A stretch of 64,000 bases of DNA from Clostridia bacterium (GTDB taxonomy: Bacteria > Bacillota > Clostridia > Christensenellales > Aristaeellaceae), in the NCBI GenBank assembly GCA_017521565.1, contig JAFXCE010000114.1, forward strand, positions 1 to 64,000, read 5' to 3'. Each line of letters starts with the position of its first letter. Position 1 is the stretch's first letter. A program made the position numbers and the translations under genes. Positions 27,009-35,416 of the stretch are shown here, piece after piece. The notes beneath the pieces were generated by a model. The model made no database searches. It was given only the letters and a program-made list of their open reading frames with translations, and was not told the origin of the DNA.

Positions 27009-29577
27009 AACTCGCCTCAGGGTGTTCTTTGAAACGCCGCAGCTTCTGCTCCTTGTGATTCCTGCGCTGGTGATCGTGATCCTCGCTTATCGCCTCATGC
27101 GAAAGGACGAGGAGGCGAGAGCCGCGGAGCGGCCGGCGGCGGTTCTCAAGGCGATTGAGGCCGCGCTGCTGGTGATGGTCGTTGCCGGATTGTCCGTGGT
27201 CACGTATTCCACGGATATGACGACGGTGATCCTTGCCGACCGCTCGGCCAGCATGGCGGGCGTTCGAACGGAGATGGACGCGCGGATTGAGGAAATCACC
27301 GGCAGCGCGGACAAGAATGAGACCGTCCGCGTGCTGGACTTTGCGGGCGGCAGCGCATGGCAGACGGAGGGAGAAACGCCAAGCGCCGGGGCGACGGATA
27401 TTGCCGCCGCCATTGACGCGGCCTGTGCGGTCTTTCCGGAGGATGCGGGCAAGCGGATTTTGCTGCTTTCCGATGGCGCATCCACAGACGGCGCCCCCAT
27501 CGAAGCTGCGCAGCGCGCAAGGGATATGGGCGTGCGGCTGGACGCCATACACCTGAGCGCAGCCATAGAAAAGGAAACCGAGCTGACGCAGCTGATTTTG
27601 CCTGGCGACGCGGCGCAGGGACAGAAGATCACCGCGCAGGTAACGGTGCTTGCTTCCTGCGAGGCGGCGGGCATGCTGCGCATCTGGGACGGCAGCGTGC
27701 TGGCGTATGAACAGGAAGCAGCCGTCACGCCGGGGGAAAATGCTTTTTCCTGCCCGATGACGGCGGGAGAAACGGGCGAGCATACCTATCGCGCGGAGTA
27801 TATCTGCGCGGAGGATACCCTTAAGGAAAACAACAGCCGCCTTGCCCTGATGCGTGTGAGCAGCGGCGCGAAGATTCTGCTGGTCGACGGCACGGGACAG
27901 GAGGCGGGCAAGCTCGCTGCGCTGCTCGCCGACGGCGGCAACAGCGTGGATACGGTTGCCTGCGGCGATATGCCGCAGACGGTGGCGGCGCTGTGCGAAT
28001 ACGGTCTGGTTGTGCTGATGAACGTGGACGCCAAGGATCTGCCCGAGGGCAGCGCGCAGCGGCTGGAAGAATATGTGTCCGTCTATGGGCGCAGCGTCCT
28101 GACGACGGGCGGCGCAAATACCTACATCTATGGCGGCATGAAGGATACGCCGTTTGAGACGTTTCTCCCGGTGAAGATGAGCGTGGAGGAAAAGGAGAGC
28201 GTCAATCCCGTCGCCCTGATGCTGGTCATGGATACGACGGACTCGATGACGCGCGGCGCTTCCGGCACGCCGATCGAGATGGCGCGCCGCGGTGCGATCA
28301 AGTGCATCGACGGTCTCAACAGCAACGATTACGCGGGTGTGATCACCTTCTCGGACGAGGCGCAGGTGCTTGTGGAGATGACCTCCATGGGCGAAAAGAG
28401 CGGCGTGATGGACGCCATCAACGGCATCACCACGGCGACTCCCGATAAGCTGACGAAGTTCGCCGGAGCGCTGCGGCTGGCCTGCGAGGAGCTGAAGGCG
28501 TTTGATCAGCTCGAGCGCAAGCACGTGATCTTCATCACCGACGGCAGCCCGGCGGATACCAGCGAGGGCTTTGACAAGATCGTCAAGGAGATGCGCGCCA
28601 ACGGCATCACGATGTCCTCGATCGTCGTGGGCAGGCTTTTGAACGTGGTCAAGCTCCTTGAAGAGCTTTCCACGATCGGCGGCGGACGCTGCTACTTCGT
28701 CGAGGGCGCGGACGATCTGCCGGATGTGATGAGTACCGATACGGTGCTCTCCCAGGTGGAATACACGATCGACGATCCGGTGATGCCAAAGACCAGGGAT
28801 ACCGTGTTTGAGATCGCGGATGAAAGCGCGATCACGCAGCTTTATGGCTATATCCGCACCAGCGCGAAGGGCAGCGCGTCGGTTGCCTTTTCCACGCCGG
28901 AAGGACGGCCGCTGTATGCGCTGTGGCATTATGGCGCGGGCAAGGCTGCCAGCTTCATGAGCGACCTGAGCGGCGACTGGTCGCGCACATGGTTTAACGC
29001 TGAGGGCGGCAGACAGATGATCGCCGCGATGATCGCCGGGCTTTTGCCCGATACGATCCGGCAGGCGGGCGTGGATATCCGCCTTGATGCGGGCGGCGCA
29101 CGGGGCGAATTGAGCGTCGGCGGCGACGCGGGCGCGTCGGTTAGCATATCCGCGAGGATTACGCCGCCGGAAGGCGAATCGTATGACGCGCGGCTGGAAA
29201 AGACGCAGGATGGACGCTTTGCCGCAGAAATCCCGCTTTCCGGCGAGGGCAGATACGAGGCGGAACTGACATGGCTTGATGCGAAGGGGGATTCACTGGA
29301 TACCAGAACGGCGTCGTTTGCGCATTCGTGGCCCGGCGAATACGAGATGATCGCGCGGCAGGACGGCAGCATTGCGCTGATGGAGATGGCCTCAGCCGCA
29401 GACGGCGCACTTGTATCAAGCGTGCAGGAGTGGCGGGAGATCGAGATTCCGGCGACGCCGGTTGAGCACGACGCGGCGCTGCCGCTGGCCATTGCCGTCA
29501 TGCTTCTTCTGATGACGGACATCGTGATGCGCAGGACGAAGCTCAGCCGCATCCGCGAATGGATGAAAAAGAAATAA
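26995..29577 (+). CDS. Large double-VWA membrane protein
   Basis: About 860 residues from a GTG at 26995 that overlaps the previous stop (27008). Two N-terminal spans (LLLLVIPALVIVILAY; AALLVMVVAGLSVVTY) are followed by a first VWA domain (ADRSASM, DxSxS type; DGASTDGAPIEAA), then a glutamine-amidotransferase-like fold (ILLVDGTGQEAGKLAALLADGG) and a second VWA domain (MDTTDSMTRGASGTPIEMARR). The C-terminal third is extracytoplasmic, with a final span near AIAVMLLLMTDIV. The mixed VWA/GATase-like layout is seen in large membrane partners of MoxR clusters. It is the last gene of the operon, followed by a strong terminator. Role beyond the cluster is unknown. Confidence 0.88.
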   Translation: MKSIETRLRVFFETPQLLLLVIPALVIVILAYRLMRKDEEARAAERPAAVLKAIEAALLVMVVAGLSVVTYSTDMTTVILADRSASMAGVRTEMDARIEEITGSADKNETVRVLDFAGGSAWQTEGETPSAGATDIAAAIDAACAVFPEDAGKRILLLSDGASTDGAPIEAAQRARDMGVRLDAIHLSAAIEKETELTQLILPGDAAQGQKITAQVTVLASCEAAGMLRIWDGSVLAYEQEAAVTPGENAFSCPMTAGETGEHTYRAEYICAEDTLKENNSRLALMRVSSGAKILLVDGTGQEAGKLAALLADGGNSVDTVACGDMPQTVAALCEYGLVVLMNVDAKDLPEGSAQRLEEYVSVYGRSVLTTGGANTYIYGGMKDTPFETFLPVKMSVEEKESVNPVALMLVMDTTDSMTRGASGTPIEMARRGAIKCIDGLNSNDYAGVITFSDEAQVLVEMTSMGEKSGVMDAINGITTATPDKLTKFAGALRLACEELKAFDQLERKHVIFITDGSPADTSEGFDKIVKEMRANGITMSSIVVGRLLNVVKLLEELSTIGGGRCYFVEGADDLPDVMSTDTVLSQVEYTIDDPVMPKTRDTVFEIADESAITQLYGYIRTSAKGSASVAFSTPEGRPLYALWHYGAGKAASFMSDLSGDWSRTWFNAEGGRQMIAAMIAGLLPDTIRQAGVDIRLDAGGARGELSVGGDAGASVSISARITPPEGESYDARLEKTQDGRFAAEIPLSGEGRYEAELTWLDAKGDSLDTRTASFAHSWPGEYEMIARQDGSIALMEMASAADGALVSSVQEWREIEIPATPVEHDAALPLAIAVMLLLMTDIVMRRTKLSRIREWMKKK

Positions 29578-29581
29578 ACGG

Positions 29582-29625
29582 AAAACGCCCTTCTAACCGG
29601 CACATGACCGGAGGAAGGGCGTTTT
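29582..29625 (+). terminator. Terminator of the MoxR/VWA operon
   Basis: An 11-bp stem (29582-29592 with 29615-29625) carries an inner CCGG hairpin. A-rich on one side and T-rich on the other, it could also stop transcripts from the opposite strand. Confidence 0.8.
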
Positions 29626-29737
29626 GCTATGCAGATCTAATTGCCGAATATCGGCCGCGTGTGCAGAAGCACGAGATTTACAGCAGTTTGCCGGTGATGA
29701 GGCCGGCATCATGACGATTTTGTGTGCGAAGGATCGA

Positions 29738-30415
29738 TCACCAGATATGTGGGAAGAGGCGAAAGCGAACCTTGTCCTTGTAGGCGGCGTAGCCGTCAAG
29801 GTCTTTGGTGAGCAGCGCTTCCTCGTTTTTGATGCGCATGGCAATCAGCGGCAGATAGATGAGCATGACGGCAAAGGACAGAAGGGAGCCGAGCACCAGC
29901 GGCATGGACAGGAACATCAGGATGGTTGCGGCGTACATCGGATGGCGCACGACGCCGTAAAGCCCGGTGCTGACGACGGTTTGGTTTTCCTGTACCTCAA
30001 CCGTACGGGAGAGGTACGCGTTTTCGCGCATGACTTCGGCATACAGCGCATAGCCGGCGAGCAGGAGAAAGCCGGCGATATGGCTGAGTAAAACAGGAAT
30101 ATGCGTCAGACCGAAGCGGAAATCAAGCCCGGCGAGGACGAACGCGGCAAGGAACATCAGCGCGGACGCGCCGATAACGCCGCGCTGGGCGGCTTCCTTT
30201 TCTTTGTTTTGCAGGCGTTTGGCGAGCAGGGCGGGGGATTTGAAGAAGAGAACGACGCCCATCAGCAGCATGGGAATAAAAAGCAGCGCCATCAGCCGCT
30301 GTGCGCCGGGGTAATGAAACGTCCCTGCGGGAAGAAAGAGAAGCAGGCCGAGCACCGCTGCGCCGCACAGATAAAACGCAGCGCCGCGAAGCGCGAGGGA
30401 GAGACGGTTATTCAT
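29738..30415 (-). CDS. Isoprenylcysteine methyltransferase-like (ICMT/PEMT-fold) membrane protein
   Basis: 225 residues from the ATG at 30415 (GGAGG 7 nt upstream). Four to five membrane spans are visible (AAFYLCGAAVLGLLLFLPAG; LMALLFIPMLLMGVVLFF; ASALMFLAAFVLAG; VLLSHIAGFLLLAGYALY). The C-terminal cytoplasmic signature VVSTGLYGVVRHPMYAATIL plus KNEEALLTKDLDGYAAYKDKVRFRL is the ICMT/phospholipid methyltransferase motif that binds S-adenosylmethionine. The bacterial substrate is not known: there are no prenylated CaaX proteins, so lipids or small molecules are more likely. The gene ends 57 nt before the adjacent small NrdD-like gene on the same strand. Confidence 0.9.
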   Translation of the reverse strand: MNNRLSLALRGAAFYLCGAAVLGLLLFLPAGTFHYPGAQRLMALLFIPMLLMGVVLFFKSPALLAKRLQNKEKEAAQRGVIGASALMFLAAFVLAGLDFRFGLTHIPVLLSHIAGFLLLAGYALYAEVMRENAYLSRTVEVQENQTVVSTGLYGVVRHPMYAATILMFLSMPLVLGSLLSFAVMLIYLPLIAMRIKNEEALLTKDLDGYAAYKDKVRFRLFPHIW

Positions 30416-30471
30416 AGGAATGCCTCCGACAGACGAGAAAAGCCTCCCGGGGAAAGCCGGGAGACAGAGAA

Positions 30472-30744
30472 TCATTGGGGCAGAATGCCGTGCTTCACGC
30501 GGTCGCGCTCCTCGGCGCGCTTGGCGTTGTTGAAGCGGTCGAGCGTACCGACCAGATAGCCGGTGATGCGGCGGATCCTGTGGAACGGCTGCTGCTGGTA
30601 GTGATAGGCGAGCTCGACATAATCGCCGTCGACACGGATATCGATGGAGTCGGGCTCACGGCCGTAGAGCTCGGCGCCGCGGGCGATGTAGGCATCGACT
30701 TCTTCCTGCGGGCATACGCCGCCGGTGATATTGATCACGCACAT
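30472..30744 (-). CDS. Small stand-alone NrdD-tail-like (glycyl-radical-loop-like) protein
   Basis: 90 residues from the ATG at 30744, with GGAGG 8 nt upstream. The last 40 residues (RIRRITGYLVGTL, then NNAKRAEERDRVKH) resemble the C-terminal tail of anaerobic ribonucleotide reductase NrdD, where the radical glycine sits in RxCGYL and is followed by an N-x-x-K-x-x-E-x-x-x-RVKH region. Here the Cys before the Gly is Thr and the whole catalytic barrel and zinc site are absent. The first 50 residues (MCVINITGGVCPQEEVDAY) are unlike the reductase core. It could be a spare glycyl radical unit, an assembly partner or a decayed module; similar short proteins occur in Clostridia. It is the gene before the ICMT-like gene. 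Function is unproven. Confidence 0.7.
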   Translation of the reverse strand: MCVINITGGVCPQEEVDAYIARGAELYGREPDSIDIRVDGDYVELAYHYQQQPFHRIRRITGYLVGTLDRFNNAKRAEERDRVKHGILPQ

Positions 30745-30867
30745 GCGCAAAACCTCCATATCTTGTATTTGCAAAAATATTATAGCACAAAATGTGGCGT
30801 TGTAAAGCGATTGAGCAGATGAAATGAAAATTTCCCGCACAGGAAACATCTGCGCGGGAAAGCATGG

Positions 30868-31881
30868 TTATTTCGCCACGTAGCCAATCTTCTTCATGAG
30901 CTTCTGCAGGGTGCGCTCGGCGAGCATGCCGGCGCGCTCTGCGCCCTGACGGTAGACGGACTCCATGTACTTCTTGTCCTTCATGATGCGGGCAAACTCG
31001 GCCTGAATCGGCGCAAGGGTCTCGATGGTCACATCGGTGACGGCGGACTTGAGGTCACCGTAGCCCTTGCCTTCAAAGGACGCCGTGACCTTTTCGATGT
31101 CCTCGCCCGTGAGCGCCGCGATGATGGAGAGCAGGTTGGAGACGCCGGGCTGCTTTTCCGGGTCAAAGCGCACGCAGGCCTCGGAATCGGTCACAGCGCG
31201 GCGGTATTTACGGCGGATGACGTCCGGGGTATCCAGCACGGAGATGAAGCTGTCCTCAGCTTCGGACTTGCTCATCTTGCGGGTCGGCTCCTGCAGGCTC
31301 ATCACGCGGGCGCCAACCTTGGAGTAGTATCCCTCCGGGACGGTAAACACGTTTCCGTATACGCCGTTGACGCGCTGAGCGATATCGCGGCAGATTTCAA
31401 GATGCTGCATCTGATCCTTGCCGACGGGGACGAGGTTCGCCTGATACAGCAGGATATCGCCCGCCATGAGCACCGGATAGGTGAACAGGCCGCAGTTGAT
31501 GTTGTCCGCATGCTTGGCGCTCTTGTCCTTGAACTGGGTCATGCGGTTCATCTCGCCCATGTAGGTATAGCAATTGAGCAGCCACGCGAGTTCAGCGTGC
31601 TGATGAACGTGGCTCTGGAAGAAGAGAACGCTCTTTTCCGGGTCGAGGCCGGAAGCGAGCAGAAGGCCGAGCATCTGCATGGCGTTCTGACGGAACTTCG
31701 CCGGCTCCTGACGGACGGTGATGGTATGCAGATCGGCGACCATATACAGGCAGTCGTACTCATCCTCCAGCAGCTTCCAGTTGCGCATAGCGCCGATGTA
31801 GTTGCCCAGCGTGGGCGTACCGGTGGGCTGGATGCCGGAGAGAATGCGCTGCTTTTTCACAGGGGTCTGAGTCTGTTCCAT
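30868..31881 (-). CDS. trpS: Tryptophanyl-tRNA synthetase
   Basis: 337 residues, full length. Class I signature in SGIQPTGTPTLGNYIG (the HIGH-equivalent is TLGN) and KMSKS in PTRKMSKSEAEDS. The short N-terminal extension before the first strand is normal. It charges tRNA-Trp with tryptophan in the cytoplasm. The ribosome site AAGGAGG is 9 nt before the ATG. A 70-nt leader follows its promoter and contains one small GGTCAC/GTGACC hairpin; I see no T-box specifier or anti-terminator, so regulation by uncharged tRNA is not supported. Confidence 0.97.
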   Translation of the reverse strand: MEQTQTPVKKQRILSGIQPTGTPTLGNYIGAMRNWKLLEDEYDCLYMVADLHTITVRQEPAKFRQNAMQMLGLLLASGLDPEKSVLFFQSHVHQHAELAWLLNCYTYMGEMNRMTQFKDKSAKHADNINCGLFTYPVLMAGDILLYQANLVPVGKDQMQHLEICRDIAQRVNGVYGNVFTVPEGYYSKVGARVMSLQEPTRKMSKSEAEDSFISVLDTPDVIRRKYRRAVTDSEACVRFDPEKQPGVSNLLSIIAALTGEDIEKVTASFEGKGYGDLKSAVTDVTIETLAPIQAEFARIMKDKKYMESVYRQGAERAGMLAERTLQKLMKKIGYVAK

Positions 31882-31957
31882 AAGGCGGAACCTCCTTGCC
31901 GGTCACTGGCGTGACCATAAATTGGTATGTGTGGAATTTCGTCTGATTAATTCATAT

Positions 31958-31986
31958 ATTGTAGCACAAACAGACGCAGGACGCAA
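31958..31986 (-). promoter_or_regulatory. Putative trpS promoter
   Basis: Minus strand TTGCGT (31981-31986) and TACAAT (31958-31963), 17 nt apart. Confidence 0.65.
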
Positions 31987-32026
31987 GGCGCGACGCCTGA
32001 AAGCAAAGGAGTCAGATGAAAAAAGG

Positions 32027-32055
32027 TTGTCATCCGGAGAAATTTGCAGTATGAT
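32027..32055 (+). promoter_or_regulatory. Putative promoter of secreted-protein gene
   Basis: TTGTCA (32027-32032) and TATGAT (32050-32055), 17 nt apart, about 50 nt before the ATG at 32108. Confidence 0.65.
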
Positions 32056-32107
32056 ATATATACGTCATATTATGTAGTCAGAGCCATTTGTTGGGAGGAT
32101 ATTAGGG

Positions 32108-32728
32108 ATGAAAAGCTTCGGCTTGATCCTGTTTTTAATGATCATGCTGGCGGCGCACAGCGCTTTTGCGGACACGGCGCTTTCCTATGGAGAGCTTGAG
32201 CCGGTCCGGCTTGAGGAAACCAAGCGCCTGGCCTTCAGAACGGGTCCGGGGACCAAATATACCGAGCTGTTTTCGCTGGATCCGGCGAGGATGTATAACC
32301 TTTTCATTCTGCAGGAGGAAAAGGGCGGAACGGTTCACTGGGGGCATGTGGAATTCAAGTGTTACAAGGGTCTTTACCGGGCATATACAGGACTGCACGA
32401 CCTTGAGGTGGATGAGATCATCGTTCCTAACGCCAATCAGGAGGGCGTGTATGCCTATGTTGGCGGCTTGGATATCGCGGCGTACGCGGGACCGGGGCAG
32501 GAATATGTCTGCTACGACTGGGCGGTGCCGTGCTGGACGGACCTGACGATTTACCACGAGGAGAATGGTTATGTGCTGGCGGATTTCGTACTGCCCGGCG
32601 CAGAGGAGCAGCCGTTCAGCTATCATCATGAGCTGATGCTTACCCGTGCATGGCTGCGCATTGAGGATATTGAGAATTACACGTCTGTGCATGACCGGCA
32701 GGAGCCGGCTGCGCAGGAGGATGAGTAA
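32108..32728 (+). CDS. Hypothetical secreted protein, possibly SH3-like
   Basis: 206 residues behind TTGGGAGGATATTAGGG. A signal peptide is clear (MKSFGLILFLMIMLAAHSAFA, cut before DT). The mature part has a segment FRTGPGTKYTELFSLD that recalls the RSGPGTxYxxxxxL start of bacterial SH3 domains, and a second similar one, YAGPGQEYVCYDWAVP. The rest is acidic with aromatic residues. This suggests two weak SH3-like repeats that could bind cell wall, but neither is a strong match. The gene is monocistronic, with its own promoter and about 150 nt to the next ribosome site. No other function can be given. Confidence 0.75.
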   Translation: MKSFGLILFLMIMLAAHSAFADTALSYGELEPVRLEETKRLAFRTGPGTKYTELFSLDPARMYNLFILQEEKGGTVHWGHVEFKCYKGLYRAYTGLHDLEVDEIIVPNANQEGVYAYVGGLDIAAYAGPGQEYVCYDWAVPCWTDLTIYHEENGYVLADFVLPGAEEQPFSYHHELMLTRAWLRIEDIENYTSVHDRQEPAAQEDE

Positions 32729-32883
32729 CAACTGCGCGGCGCATGCAGAACTGGAATTCATTGACTTTTGATGTGCGCCGCGGTATACTAACGGCGTGCA
32801 TCCGCCCTGCGGAATGCACGGAAACAGATGACATATTGATATACGCATCGGAGATCCTATCCGAATTGTTTGAAGGAGAACAT

Positions 32884-33921
32884 ATGACCGAAAAGAAAAA
32901 CGCTCGCGCGGTGGTGCTCATTCCCGCCTACAAGCCGGATGAGCGTCTGATTGAACTGACACGCGAACTGATCGTGGACAACGGGCTGGATGTGCTGCTG
33001 GTGGATGACGGCGGTCAGGAGGCCTTCGCGCATATTTTTGAGGCCTGCCGCGCGCTTGGCGCGGAGGTGGCTGTGCATGCGGTGAACATGGGCAAGGGCC
33101 GTGCGCTCAAGACCGGTATCAACGCGGCGATGCTCAAATGGCCGGACATGGCCGGCATCGTCACGGCGGACGCCGACGGCCAGCATACGCCCAAGGATAT
33201 CCTGCGCCTGATCGACGCGCTGCATGAGCATCCGGACAAGCTGGTGCTCGGTTCCCGCGCGTTTACGGGCAACGTGCCGCTCAAGAGCCTGTGGGGCAAC
33301 AAAATTACCCGCTTTGTCTATGCGCTGGCCAGCGGCGTGAAGGTCGGCGATACGCAGACGGGTCTGCGCGCGCTTCCGGCGAGCTCCCTGCCGGCAATGG
33401 CGCGCATCGACGGCGAACGCTATGAATATGAGATGAATGTGCTGCTCAAGCTGCGCGATATGGGCCTTGGCGTGTTCGAGGTGCCGATTGAGACGATCTA
33501 TATCAACGACAACGCGGGCAGCCACTTTAATCCGGTGCGCGATGCGATCAAGATCTACATGGTCATCTTCAAGTACCTGTTCTCTTCCATTGCGTCGTTT
33601 GTGATTGACTATGCGCTGTACTGGCTGTGCCTGGGCGTGATTGGCCTTGCGCCGCTGCTGAGCTACGCGCTGGCGCGCCTGGTGTCCTCTCAGGTGAATT
33701 ACAATCTGAACAAGCACACCGTGTTCGGCGGCCGCGGCGGCAAGACGTCCATGATCAAGTACTACGTGCTGTGCGTGGTGCAGGGTCTGCTCGGCGCGGG
33801 CCTTGTGCAGGTGCTGCCGAGCGTGATTCCGCTTTCTGCGGCGGTCATCAAGATTCCGGTGGATCTTGTGCTGTTCATACTCAGCTACTTCATCCAGCGC
33901 GACTACGTGTTTAACAAATGA
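32884..33921 (+). CDS. GT2 glycosyltransferase fused to a GtrA membrane domain
   Basis: 345 residues from the ATG at 32884 (GAAGGAG upstream; the longer frame to 32743 lacks one). N-terminal GT2 domain: VVLIPAYKPDERL, DDGG, TADADGQHTP (DxD-type metal site) and GSRAFTGNVPLKS. After about residue 220 come four membrane spans (VIFKYLFSSIASFVIDYALY; LAPLLSYALARLVSSQ; YYVLCVVQGLLGAGLVQV; PVDLVLFILSYFIQRDYVF) of the GtrA/DPMS type. Together these normally transfer a sugar onto polyprenyl phosphate and flip it for use outside the cell. The fusion of both parts in one chain is common in Clostridia. The stop overlaps the next gene (ATGA). Confidence 0.9.
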   Translation: MTEKKNARAVVLIPAYKPDERLIELTRELIVDNGLDVLLVDDGGQEAFAHIFEACRALGAEVAVHAVNMGKGRALKTGINAAMLKWPDMAGIVTADADGQHTPKDILRLIDALHEHPDKLVLGSRAFTGNVPLKSLWGNKITRFVYALASGVKVGDTQTGLRALPASSLPAMARIDGERYEYEMNVLLKLRDMGLGVFEVPIETIYINDNAGSHFNPVRDAIKIYMVIFKYLFSSIASFVIDYALYWLCLGVIGLAPLLSYALARLVSSQVNYNLNKHTVFGGRGGKTSMIKYYVLCVVQGLLGAGLVQVLPSVIPLSAAVIKIPVDLVLFILSYFIQRDYVFNK

Positions 33922-34832
33922 GCGGGTATGGCCAACTGAATCAAAGACCCAGAGCGCGGCGGCGTGTGAGAATGCGTACCGCGCTTCTTTTGACGCTCTG
34001 GGCATTTTCTGTGACGGCGTTTTCCCGCGTGCTTGCGGCCATTTTGCCGGCTATCCCCGCTGCAATGCTGGGTCTGCTGGCTTCGTGCGCCGGGTTTGGC
34101 GTTTCGGGGGCGCTGGGGCTTTATGTGCTTGACGGCAGACACGAGGAGCTGATTCCAAGGCGCGTGCTTGGCACATCGCAGATTCTGTGGTATGCGCTGC
34201 TGGGCGTCCTCGCTATAGCGCCGGTATCGCTGTGTCAGGATGTGATGCTGGGCATACTCGGCATCGCGCCGGAGGCAGGCGGCGCATCGATGGATGCGGC
34301 GGCGTTTTTGCTGGTGATGATCAGGAGCGCGCTCCTGACGCCTGTGCTGGAGGAAGTGTTCTTCAGAGGATATCTGCAAAGCGTTTTGGCGCGGTATGGC
34401 AGGGGACAGGCGGTGGCGGCGGTTTCGCTGATCTTTGCGCTGATGCATGGCGATCTGCTGATTCTGCCCCATGCAGCGTTTGGCGCGCTGCTGGGGCTGG
34501 TTGTCCTCAGAACGGATTCGATTCTCGCCTCGATGCTCGTGCACGGTGGTTACAACCTGACGATCCTGCTGCTTACGTATCTGGGGGCTGACGGCCTGTT
34601 TACAGGGCTGTCCGTGTTTTCCTGTGCGCTGCGCGTGGGGTTGTCGCTTGCGTTTGTTGATGTCCTTCGCCGGGCATGGACGGCGCGCGTGGTGCGCCTG
34701 AAGTTTGATCTGCCGGATGTAAGCGGATGGAAAAAGGGCTGGATGCCGCTTTCGCTAAGAGAAGCCCTGCTGCTGGGCGGCGCTGCTGCGGCTGTTTTGC
34801 TGTCTGTGGTGCTGACGGGGGTGCTGGTATGA
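33918..34832 (+). CDS. CPBP-family intramembrane metalloprotease
   Basis: 304 residues with about seven to eight membrane spans. The family motifs are intact: EEVFFRGYLQ (Glu-Glu and Arg of motif 1), the FALMHGD histidine of motif 2 and a third motif near MLVHGGYNLTI. CPBP (CaaX protease/bacteriocin-processing) proteins are glutamic-type intramembrane endopeptidases; bacterial members act in bacteriocin immunity, maturation or unknown processes. The start overlaps the glycosyltransferase stop and its end overlaps rlmH, so all three are translationally coupled. A second methionine at codon 19 is another possible start. The substrate is unknown. Confidence 0.92.
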   Translation: MSGYGQLNQRPRARRRVRMRTALLLTLWAFSVTAFSRVLAAILPAIPAAMLGLLASCAGFGVSGALGLYVLDGRHEELIPRRVLGTSQILWYALLGVLAIAPVSLCQDVMLGILGIAPEAGGASMDAAAFLLVMIRSALLTPVLEEVFFRGYLQSVLARYGRGQAVAAVSLIFALMHGDLLILPHAAFGALLGLVVLRTDSILASMLVHGGYNLTILLLTYLGADGLFTGLSVFSCALRVGLSLAFVDVLRRAWTARVVRLKFDLPDVSGWKKGWMPLSLREALLLGGAAAAVLLSVVLTGVLV

Positions 34833-35305
34833 ACATGGCGCTGATCTGCATGGGCAGATTGAAGGAAAAATACTGGCGTGACGCGGCTGCGGAATATGAA
34901 AAGCGGCTTTCCCGCTTTTCAAAATGGGAGACGATTGAACTGCCCGACCTGCCGGAGCCGAGCAACTCTTCGCCGGCTATCGAGGAGCAGATCCGCAAAA
35001 AAGAGGGCGAAGCGATCCTCTCTAAGATCCGCGATGGCGATATCGTCGTGTGCCTGTGCATCGAAGGAAAACAGATGGATTCCGTACAGCTGTCAAAAAA
35101 GCTGACGGAACTGACGGATACGGGCAGGCGCGTGGTGTTTGTCATTGGCGGATCGCTGGGGCTTTCTGCACAGGTGGTCGCCCGTGCGCAGCTGAAGCTG
35201 TCGTTTTCGCCGATGACGTTCCCGCATCAGCTGGCGCGCATCATGCTGCTGGAACAGACCTACCGCGCGCTCAAAATCGCGGCGGGAGAACGGTATCATA
35301 AATAA
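34829..35305 (+). CDS. rlmH: 23S rRNA (pseudouridine-1915-N3)-methyltransferase RlmH
   Basis: 158 residues from the ATG at 34829, which overlaps the previous stop (34830-34832). SPOUT-fold methyltransferase with the SAM-binding knot FVIGGSLGLS and the diagnostic C terminus HQLARIMLLEQTYRALKIA...YHK. It methylates pseudouridine 1915 in helix 69 of 23S rRNA in the assembled 70S ribosome. Length and both ends are normal for the family. Upstream codons in the same frame have no ribosome site. Confidence 0.97.
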   Translation: MNMALICMGRLKEKYWRDAAAEYEKRLSRFSKWETIELPDLPEPSNSSPAIEEQIRKKEGEAILSKIRDGDIVVCLCIEGKQMDSVQLSKKLTELTDTGRRVVFVIGGSLGLSAQVVARAQLKLSFSPMTFPHQLARIMLLEQTYRALKIAAGERYHK

Positions 35306-35416
35306 AACAGGTTTTAGACTGGAATATGACCGAAATACAGCGCGAAGCGAAGAAGGGAGTCTGAGGGATGAAATCCCTCAGGCGGGTTTGGGCGGCAGCC
35401 CAATGAAAGGGCAAAT

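Noticed and set aside
31882-31957. T-box leader for trpS
   Set aside because: The leader is only about 70 nt with one small hairpin; no specifier loop, T-box sequence or terminator/anti-terminator pair was found.
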